Below the pieces are notes generated by a model that saw only the letters and a program-made list of their open reading frames with translations, made no database searches and was not told the origin of the DNA. The position numbers and the translations under genes were made by a program. Positions 52,763 to 59,408 of a DNA stretch of 64,000 nucleotides are shown one piece after another; within the stretch, counting starts at the first letter, position 1; the number at the start of each line of letters is the position of its first letter. The stretch is taken from assembly GCF_014651855.1 (NCBI RefSeq), contig NZ_BMXR01000010.1, forward strand, positions 1 to 64,000, written 5' to 3'. The stretch comes from Saccharospirillum salsuginis. Lineage in GTDB: Bacteria; Pseudomonadota; Gammaproteobacteria; Pseudomonadales; Natronospirillaceae.

Positions 52763-52890
52763 GTATATGCGTGCTTTTGATCACCCGTCACCAGCGACTC
52801 ATACAACTCGCAACAATCGGGTTCGTGGATGTCGTACAACGTTTCCGTCAACAGCTCCGTCCCCGCCGTCATGTCCAGGCTCCAGTCCAC
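52708..52890 (-). CDS. Tiny vicinal-cysteine protein, copy 2
   Basis: 60 residues starting from GTG 52890 (VDWSLDMTAGTELLTETL, then DCCELYESLVTG). The GCGAGGTG ribosome site before the start matches copy 1 at 49661. The last 20 residues differ from copy 1 and lack its second CC. Its 3' end overlaps the end of the acetyltransferase gene on the other strand. An upstream AT-rich operator (52980-53003) resembles that of the ytfE gene. A longer frame starting at 52968 exists but lacks conserved sequence before the GTG. Confidence 0.65.
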   Translation of the reverse strand: MDWSLDMTAGTELLTETLYDIHEPDCCELYESLVTGDQKHAYTHSSKPLSTVEGSRILTK

Positions 52891-52979
52891 GATACACCTC
52901 GCACTATGAGTCTTAAACCAGCGTTCAAGACGGTTATCCGCATACAGTTCAGGATGCTCATTGGTCACACACCCTAAAA

Positions 52980-53003
52980 AACATTTATTTTTATATGAAT
53001 CTT
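52980..53003. promoter_or_regulatory. NsrR-like operator upstream of tiny Cys protein copy 2
   Basis: AACATTTATTT and ATATGAATCTT separated by TT. It shares its layout and most bases with 50496-50518, and both lie 80-90 bases before a minus-strand start. Confidence 0.45.
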
Positions 53004-53095
53004 TATAAGGTTAAAGCGTTAGTCAGAATGCTACGTAATGATCATTTGACGCATACCGTAGGCCAAAGTTGCCAAGCCGGGAATACCGAAGCCTC

Positions 53096-54721
53096 TTATG
53101 GGCTCAGTGACCGTTTCGCCTGCAGCCGCTTGGCGAATTGTTTCAGCGTCGGCGATACGGCACCCGATTCCAGCATTACCTCGATTAAAACGAAACTGCC
53201 ACGCGCCTGATCGGCCTCCGCCAATGCGGCTCTGAAATCACGTCGGGTGGAGACTCTCAATCCCAGCCCGCCCAACGCATCGGCCAGTCCGGCATAATGC
53301 CAGTCACCCAGGTCACTGCATTGACTGTTGGGCTGAAACACACGAATCATTTCCCAGCTTCTGTTGTTCAAGAGCACGACTATCGGGTCCACCTCCAATC
53401 GCTGACAATTACCCAGCTCCCATCCGGTCATCTGAAACGCGCCATCGCCGACCAGGATGATCGGGCGGTGACCAGTGGTGAGTTGAATTCCGATACCGGC
53501 CGGCACACCGAATCCCATCGAAGCATAGTACCCGGGCGCCACCACGGGGGTGTGATGAATATCGAGGCTTGTGAACAGGCAATCCCCGATATCGGATGCG
53601 ATCGGGACCGGATCCGGCTGATCCGCAATAAACAGATTGATACCGGCAGCGATATCGGCCGGAGTCAACGGTTGATCATCCACTTCCCACATCGGCGACG
53701 CCGCGGGTTGTTCGGGTTCGATCCGACCGGGTTCCGGCAGACGTTCGAGCAGGGCCTGGATCAATTCACCCATGGGGATTTCGTGATAGTTATGATAGCC
53801 CAGCTGCACTTCCCGATTGGATACAAGCATGGCTTTGCGAATATCCAGGCGTTTACCGCTCGGGCCGAAGTTGCTATCGGACAGGATGACGCCAAGCAAC
53901 AATAGTGCATCGGACGATTCAACCAGTTCCGTGAGCTCAGGGTCTCCAGCCTCCCCCAAATAGGTACCCAGGACACGCACGTCGGTATCGGCAAGTAACC
54001 CCCGCCCCATCAGAGTCGTGACCACCGGTACATTGAGACGCCTGGCCAATGCCGCCACCTCGTCTTCCAGATCATACCGGCGTATCTCCACATCCACCAT
54101 CAATACCGGTGAATTGGCTCCACTCAGTACGTCTAGAATTTCCTCGGCACAGGCACTGATCGCCTGTGGCTCGAAAGGCAATGGCGAAAGAGGGACTACT
54201 GGGAGACAGGGAACTGTGGCGAGATCGCGGGGCAATTCCAACAAAACCGGCTGTGAATAGGTAATGCAGGAACGCAACAAGCGCGCAATTATATCCGGTG
54301 CGGTGTCGGCATCGGTGATTCGGGCCTGATCACATGTGATTTCGGAGTATATCCGATACTGGGAATCAAGTGTCTTGGCCTGATGGTGCAATAAAAACCC
54401 GCTGCCGCGCTCAGCCTCGGACGGACACCCGGCTATGACGAATAGCGGGGAGCGCTCCGCGAACGCTCCCGCGATGGCATTCACCAGATTCAAAGCGCCG
54501 GCGCCATAGGTGACGGCCACCGCGGCGGGTCGGCAAGACATTCGAGCCGCGCCATCCGCGGCGAAACCGATCCCCGGTTCATGACTCAGGGTCACCAACG
54601 GCAATATCGACGACTGTTCCGCTTGCTCGAAGAACGGTAAAATGAAATCTCCCGGAATACCGTACAGGTGCCGGGCACCGGCTTGTTTCAAGGCGGTTAA
54701 CAAAACTTCACCCAATTGCAT
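53096..54721 (-). CDS. Indolepyruvate/phenylpyruvate decarboxylase-like ThDP enzyme
   Basis: 541 residues. ThDP fold with the catalytic-type Glu in HEPGIGFAADGAAR (near the N-terminus) and the ThDP/Mg motif GDGAFQMTGWELG ending in VVLLNNRSWE. Overall length and N-terminal LGEVLLTALKQAGARHLYGIPGDFILPFFE fit 2-oxoacid decarboxylases of the IpdC/PDC group. It would convert an arylpyruvate or other 2-oxo acid to an aldehyde. ATG 54721 has AGGAGG 8 bases upstream. An FNR-type site about 64 bases upstream suggests anaerobic expression. Confidence 0.85.
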   Translation of the reverse strand: MQLGEVLLTALKQAGARHLYGIPGDFILPFFEQAEQSSILPLVTLSHEPGIGFAADGAARMSCRPAAVAVTYGAGALNLVNAIAGAFAERSPLFVIAGCPSEAERGSGFLLHHQAKTLDSQYRIYSEITCDQARITDADTAPDIIARLLRSCITYSQPVLLELPRDLATVPCLPVVPLSPLPFEPQAISACAEEILDVLSGANSPVLMVDVEIRRYDLEDEVAALARRLNVPVVTTLMGRGLLADTDVRVLGTYLGEAGDPELTELVESSDALLLLGVILSDSNFGPSGKRLDIRKAMLVSNREVQLGYHNYHEIPMGELIQALLERLPEPGRIEPEQPAASPMWEVDDQPLTPADIAAGINLFIADQPDPVPIASDIGDCLFTSLDIHHTPVVAPGYYASMGFGVPAGIGIQLTTGHRPIILVGDGAFQMTGWELGNCQRLEVDPIVVLLNNRSWEMIRVFQPNSQCSDLGDWHYAGLADALGGLGLRVSTRRDFRAALAEADQARGSFVLIEVMLESGAVSPTLKQFAKRLQAKRSLSP

Positions 54722-54778
54722 CGAGTTACCCTCCTGATAATCGATCCTTTCAGTGTCGAAGGTATCTCCCGATGCGAA

Positions 54779-54792
54779 TTGATATAAGTCAA
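54779..54792. promoter_or_regulatory. FNR/ANR-type box upstream of the ThDP decarboxylase
   Basis: TTGATATAAGTCAA, one base off TTGAT-N4-ATCAA, centred about 64 bases before the ATG at 54721. Confidence 0.55.
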
Positions 54793-54910
54793 GGTAGCGA
54801 CTATCGACGTGCCGATACATTGATTCAAGACAGCCCAGTCACCTCTTTGGAGTTACCAACCCGGCCGTCCGCGATCGACAATCGGGTTGATTTTTCACGA
54901 TTCGACGGAC

Positions 54911-56701
54911 TCAGGCCGATTGAGCGTCGGTCCTGTGATAGTGTCGCAACCGATGCTCGGTACGCCGACCGGCACTGAAGGCCGATACCCGTTTCAGATA
55001 ACCGATGACGCGCGTCGCGTGGTCGACATTCTTGGAATGACATCGATCGCAATGATAGAGCGTTCGTTTGTCGATGTGGTCGCATTCGTTACAAATGGTA
55101 ATGCGAACATTGACGCAAAAGTAGTTGCATCCGGCTTTGGCCGCCGTATCGATGACCTGACGGTATCCCTGAGTGGGTAGAGCCTCATCCAGATTCAGAT
55201 GAAGCGCCGACCCGCCATCGAGCCAATCGACCAACTCCTTGCCATGCAGGAGAATTTTGTCCAGTACATGCGTATCCTCGTCCTCGACGACATAAAAGTA
55301 GGAGTTGTAACAATCGCGGGGCACCCAATAGCCATCCTTGCGGTCCCATTGGGCGTTCTTCACGCCCAGATTCTCGGCGGGCACAAATTCGGTATTGAAA
55401 CGGTAGCCATATTCTCGGGTCGCGTTCCGATTGGCGTCGTAGATTACCTTTAGTTGTCGCTGGACAAATTCCACATATCGCGGGTGGTAGCCCGGCCGGA
55501 TACCGAGGTACTCCGCCGCCTCCACCATACCATTAATGCCGATGGTCAAGAATTGTTTATCCAGGCTGATCAGCCCGGCATCATAGACGGTGAGCATGCC
55601 CGCCGCCTGATAATCTTCCATCAAGGCACGGTACGCCACCTGATAGCGATGGATTTTTTCGACCTCCGCGTTCAGATCCCGACCGTCCTGGATCAATCGA
55701 TTCATGTTCAGGGTAATAACATTGATCGAACCGGTCGCGACACCGCCGGCGCCCAATGAGTAGGAAAACGTCCGATCGGTGATTTCATTGCGTAACCGGC
55801 AACACGATGCCAATGAATCCGGATTGTCGGATAAATACATGAAAAAAGAATTGCCGGCGGCCAGTTGACCGGCCATTTTGTCGGCGAATTCGCTGTCCCG
55901 GCATCCCTGTTCATGGGTCAGGGCGGCCACGGTCACCACAGGAAAGGTGAGGATCGCCCGGGTTCGTTCGCGGTTGAACCACGTCAGAAAATGATCCTGA
56001 AGCCGACTGACGCTGACCCACTCGGGACAGGTGAAGTCGGGAAAGACAAAACCTTCGAACAACGCCTCGAAATAGTAGCGGTCGTATATCGAGATGTTCC
56101 AGAACGCGCTCTGGTACCCCCGCGCGGCGGCCGGTTGGTTCAATGCGTACACCACATGCTGAAAGTGGTTTTCAATCACGTCCGCATGGGTGTCGAGATA
56201 GTCGTCGCCATAATCCCGCCGGGCGAAATAATCAAAATAGGTTAAAAATTCCACCGTGGCCACGGCACCGGCGAACTGAGCGCTGACCGCGAACACCAGA
56301 TTGACGAACGACCCGCAAAAGGAGGCCAGATGTTGCGGCGCGCGGGATTCGCCCCCCAGTCCCGTCAGGCCGTCACGCAAGAACGGGTACAGTGTCAGCG
56401 ACACGCAATAGGGCTTGAGACTGGTCTCGTCGTGGACATAGATTTCGTGGGATTCAATCTGGCGATGGTACTCCCGAGCCCAATCCTCACCGAACAGCTC
56501 CCGTACTTTGTCGGCGACCCGGGTACGGTTGATCTGCACCAGCAAATCCTTCATCAGCTCCGACTCGAGGGTGGCGATGTTTTTCTGGGTCACATTGGCG
56601 TTCGCATCGAGACGGGACCCGTCGGCGGCATTATCCGCGACCAGATAATCCTCGATGAATTGTTGTTTATATGCCAGTTGTTCCGGTGTCAGCCTTAGCA
56701 T
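54911..56701 (-). CDS. nrdD: Anaerobic ribonucleoside-triphosphate reductase (class III)
   Basis: 596 residues. Makes dNTPs without oxygen through a glycyl radical. The C-terminal zinc site CNEC...CDRCHS (about 545-562) is followed by RVIGYLKRVSAF, where the Gly is the radical residue. A CC pair lies in SLASCCRLRNEI. The C-terminus ends in a basic tail after the radical loop. Start at ATG 56701 with AAGGAG 8 bases upstream. The gene overlaps nrdG (which is upstream here) by 35 bases, so the two are coupled. Confidence 0.95.
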   Translation of the reverse strand: MLRLTPEQLAYKQQFIEDYLVADNAADGSRLDANANVTQKNIATLESELMKDLLVQINRTRVADKVRELFGEDWAREYHRQIESHEIYVHDETSLKPYCVSLTLYPFLRDGLTGLGGESRAPQHLASFCGSFVNLVFAVSAQFAGAVATVEFLTYFDYFARRDYGDDYLDTHADVIENHFQHVVYALNQPAAARGYQSAFWNISIYDRYYFEALFEGFVFPDFTCPEWVSVSRLQDHFLTWFNRERTRAILTFPVVTVAALTHEQGCRDSEFADKMAGQLAAGNSFFMYLSDNPDSLASCCRLRNEITDRTFSYSLGAGGVATGSINVITLNMNRLIQDGRDLNAEVEKIHRYQVAYRALMEDYQAAGMLTVYDAGLISLDKQFLTIGINGMVEAAEYLGIRPGYHPRYVEFVQRQLKVIYDANRNATREYGYRFNTEFVPAENLGVKNAQWDRKDGYWVPRDCYNSYFYVVEDEDTHVLDKILLHGKELVDWLDGGSALHLNLDEALPTQGYRQVIDTAAKAGCNYFCVNVRITICNECDHIDKRTLYHCDRCHSKNVDHATRVIGYLKRVSAFSAGRRTEHRLRHYHRTDAQSA

Positions 56702-57152
56702 AATGTTCTCCTTGAAACAGTTGATTGAGAATCCGACCCGAACGCAGGTCGATGAATCGTTGGTTGGTCGAGGGGGAATCCAGACCGCCCAGCTCACGTC
56801 GCCAGGGTCCGGTTTTGAGATAGTCCAGAAGTTGCTTCAACTCCGGATCGACATCGTCCAGCCCGGTGTACAGGCAAGTCACAAGGCCCAGAGTTCGGGC
56901 ACGCCGCAAACAGTCCGACAAAACCGCCGGTTGCCACTCGCCTCCCAGAAACAGCACGGCCGTCACTAACCCCCCATACCGCCGTACCCGGCCGGTCAAC
57001 AGGTCCGGTGACAGAATACGTCCCTGATCCGGCGACCAGGTGTCACTGCTGTGGCATCCGGGGCAACGCAGTGGGCAGCCTGCGACAGTGAAAGCCAGGG
57101 CTACTTCACCGGGCACCTCACGGAAGACCACATCCTCTCGAACTACTCTCAT
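56667..57152 (-). CDS. nrdG: Anaerobic RNR activating radical-SAM protein
   Basis: 161 residues with the radical-SAM cluster motif CPLRCPGCH (CxxxCxxC) near residue 26 and GGEW further on. It installs the glycyl radical on NrdD using SAM. In many bacteria nrdG follows nrdD; here it precedes it and overlaps its start. A perfect FNR box is about 93 bases upstream of its start codon. Confidence 0.93.
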   Translation of the reverse strand: MRVVREDVVFREVPGEVALAFTVAGCPLRCPGCHSSDTWSPDQGRILSPDLLTGRVRRYGGLVTAVLFLGGEWQPAVLSDCLRRARTLGLVTCLYTGLDDVDPELKQLLDYLKTGPWRRELGGLDSPSTNQRFIDLRSGRILNQLFQGEHYAKADTGTTGI

Positions 57153-57238
57153 CTAAAACACCATATTTTGTATACCCAAGACACACAAAACACTATATAT
57201 AGTCTTCAAGCGGCATAAAACCACCTAACAACCCACAA

Positions 57239-57252
57239 TTGATCCAGATCAA
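57239..57252. promoter_or_regulatory. Perfect FNR box upstream of nrdGD
   Basis: TTGATCCAGATCAA matches TTGAT-N4-ATCAA exactly. Its distance to nrdG fits anaerobic activation of nrdG-nrdD. Confidence 0.8.
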
Positions 57253-57287
57253 AAGAACCGCCCATATCGCAACCAAGCGAATAAATC

Positions 57288-57301
57288 TTGACTCAGATCA
57301 A
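57288..57301. promoter_or_regulatory. FNR box with class II spacing before the secreted 634-aa gene
   Basis: TTGACTCAGATCAA, one mismatch. A TATTAT -10-like hexamer at 57325-57330 puts the start site near 57336, so the box would be centred at about -41.5, the class II FNR activator position. Confidence 0.65.
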
Positions 57302-57363
57302 AGTTCATCGCATTTGATTATAGTTATTATTCGCAACTTCTTGCATTGTCGAAGGACAAATAA

Positions 57364-59268
57364 ATGACACGCAACCTAAAACGGACGCTCGTGACGGGCA
57401 CATTGATCATCTCGGCATCAGCCACGGGCGCGCAAACACTGGTTGAAGTAATCGATCACCGCCACGATCCGGCCGGATCCTTTCTGGCCTATACCGAATT
57501 CGAACTCTCGGGAGAGCCTTTGGCGGAAGCGCTGGGTCTCGATCTCGATGTTCTCGACCCTGATGCCGTAGACCAACCCACGCGCTTCGACTACATCACC
57601 GGCATTGAAAGTTATGAATACTCCGAGGAAGCCATGTATGCCCTCGACTACCAGTCCGGCATGGGCCCGCACCTGGTCAATGGCCCACGCAATCGGGATC
57701 GGGGCGGGGAAATGGACGCACTGGGTCGCCGGTTCACCGAACTGGCCAATAGCGTCGGTTATCCCGTAACGGAAATTCCGTTGAACATGTACCCCCTGTC
57801 CTGGCCGTATCAGTTGGGTTCGCCGGAATTCGCCGAACCGGTGGCTGTATCCGAAGTCGATCGCGATGGCGATGCGATCATACCCGCCTACTTCCGGGAC
57901 TACGCTTCCCTGCGCTGGACCGACTCCGACACAGTGAAGGAAGCATCTCCGGCCGCACTAGGCGGCCTGCTGCTCAAGGAGGTGATGTGGTCGCAGGATT
58001 TCCTGGGTGGATTGCACACCACCGATACCGACGAAGAGGTGGAAGCCGATTCCGCCGATCAGGATCAGCGGGACGGCTTCGCTCTGGGTGTTTCCTCGGT
58101 GGACGGCCTGAACGGCGTTATCCTGACCGAGCTATCGCTCGATAAAATGCACGACTTGCTGACCCGGATGACCTACGACGGTGAATCTCTGGGCGCACCG
58201 ATCGATCCGACTTACGACGCTTCATCGCCGGTCTGGTTCCCGCATCGTTTGGCCGTCGAGAGTGAAGAACGCTTAGGGGTTGAATCGGCCACGGCTTTGA
58301 CGGTCGCGGACGGCGCATCCTATCTGCGCGATTCCTGGATGCTGCTCTGGCCGGCGGCGGAGATGCTCGCGTTCAGCGACCAGCGCAGTGCCAATGAAAG
58401 CCAGAACCCCGCCTTCCGGGCCGTGTTCGATGGCAAGCCATTTGCCGCAACACCCAAAGCCAATCGAGATGCGAACAGCGACAACGATGTATTCGGTACC
58501 GATGCCTTTTCATTGGCGAATACGCTTGCCCGCATGGCGTTTCGCAACTTGAACGCTCTGCATTTCGACAAGGGCGTCGGTACCCTGGTGGATCGTTGGG
58601 ACGGCGAGCGTGGTGGCGACGTGACCACCTACGATCTGGCGTACAGTCTGGTCGCATTGAGCGTGTTCCAAAAGGCGCAGGACGCACTGCCGGTCGGGTA
58701 CGCGGGCGGGAACACCAGCGACGGCGGCCTGGGAACACAGCTGGGGCAAGAAGCGCTGAAGCTGATTCGCCACCAGGCCGATTTCATTCTGGCCCATTTG
58801 GAGGGCGAAAACGGCTTGATGCGGGATGGCGCGACGGTATCGGGATCGTCCGTCAACCTGGAGCCGGGCCAGTCACTGGATACGCAGTTCGCCGTTCTGC
58901 GCGGACTGGGCGCGGCCTTTTCCGCCACCGGGGATCGTCGTTATCGCGACGCCGCCCGCGACCTGTTCATCGCCATTGATCGCGAACAATACGACCCCGC
59001 CATCGGCACCTGGGCCAGCGTGCCGGGTACCCCCACAGAACACACGCTGTATACCGCCGCAGCCATTTCGGCGGGTCTGCGCACCGCCCTGCTGCAATTG
59101 CGGAACGTGGGTGCGGAATCCGCTCCGAAGCTGGAAGTCGCCCATTTGGTGGCGCGCCACAACCAGTGGTTCCGCACCGTCATCAACGGACCGACAACGA
59201 ACCAGGGCATGCAAATGGCCGAGTGGCTGGGCGATTCGGGCGAACACCGGTTCGGCGCGGCCCCTTGA
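57364..59268 (+). CDS. Secreted protein of unknown function, FNR-linked
   Basis: 634 residues with a signal peptide (residues 1-23, cleavage near SATGAQ). The rest is helical with repeated patterns such as LKLIRHQADFILAHLEGENGLMRDG and LDTQFAVLRGLGAAFSATGDRRYRDAARDLF, which suggest an (alpha/alpha) toroid like those of glycan or DUF255-type proteins. No catalytic motif is clear, and there are no Cys or heme motifs. It is sandwiched by FNR boxes and lies beside a multiheme cytochrome gene, so an anaerobic periplasmic role is likely; the rest is unknown. Confidence 0.75.
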   Translation: MTRNLKRTLVTGTLIISASATGAQTLVEVIDHRHDPAGSFLAYTEFELSGEPLAEALGLDLDVLDPDAVDQPTRFDYITGIESYEYSEEAMYALDYQSGMGPHLVNGPRNRDRGGEMDALGRRFTELANSVGYPVTEIPLNMYPLSWPYQLGSPEFAEPVAVSEVDRDGDAIIPAYFRDYASLRWTDSDTVKEASPAALGGLLLKEVMWSQDFLGGLHTTDTDEEVEADSADQDQRDGFALGVSSVDGLNGVILTELSLDKMHDLLTRMTYDGESLGAPIDPTYDASSPVWFPHRLAVESEERLGVESATALTVADGASYLRDSWMLLWPAAEMLAFSDQRSANESQNPAFRAVFDGKPFAATPKANRDANSDNDVFGTDAFSLANTLARMAFRNLNALHFDKGVGTLVDRWDGERGGDVTTYDLAYSLVALSVFQKAQDALPVGYAGGNTSDGGLGTQLGQEALKLIRHQADFILAHLEGENGLMRDGATVSGSSVNLEPGQSLDTQFAVLRGLGAAFSATGDRRYRDAARDLFIAIDREQYDPAIGTWASVPGTPTEHTLYTAAAISAGLRTALLQLRNVGAESAPKLEVAHLVARHNQWFRTVINGPTTNQGMQMAEWLGDSGEHRFGAAP

Positions 59269-59270
59269 TG

Positions 59271-59311
59271 TTGATGTGAATCAAAATCACGGCCGATCAC
59301 GCCGCTATACT
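59271..59311 (+). promoter_or_regulatory. Class II FNR-dependent promoter
   Basis: A perfect FNR box TTGATGTGAATCAA (59271-59284) is followed by TATACT (59306-59311). The likely start near 59318 puts the box at about -41. It drives the cytochrome gene. Confidence 0.75.
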
Positions 59312-59312
59312 G

Positions 59313-59342
59313 GCGCCCCGCGAAACGGGGCGCTTTATTTTT
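59313..59342 (+). terminator. Rho-independent terminator of the secreted 634-aa gene
   Basis: Stem GCGCCCCG (59313-59320) with CGGGGCGC (59326-59333), loop CGAAA, then TTTATTTTT. It overlaps the expected start site of the FNR promoter just before it. Confidence 0.9.
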
Positions 59343-59408
59343 CTCACATCCCCCAATGACGATACTCCGGAATCGTTGTTCGTTGATTCATCCAGAGGGT
59401 CATAACGG

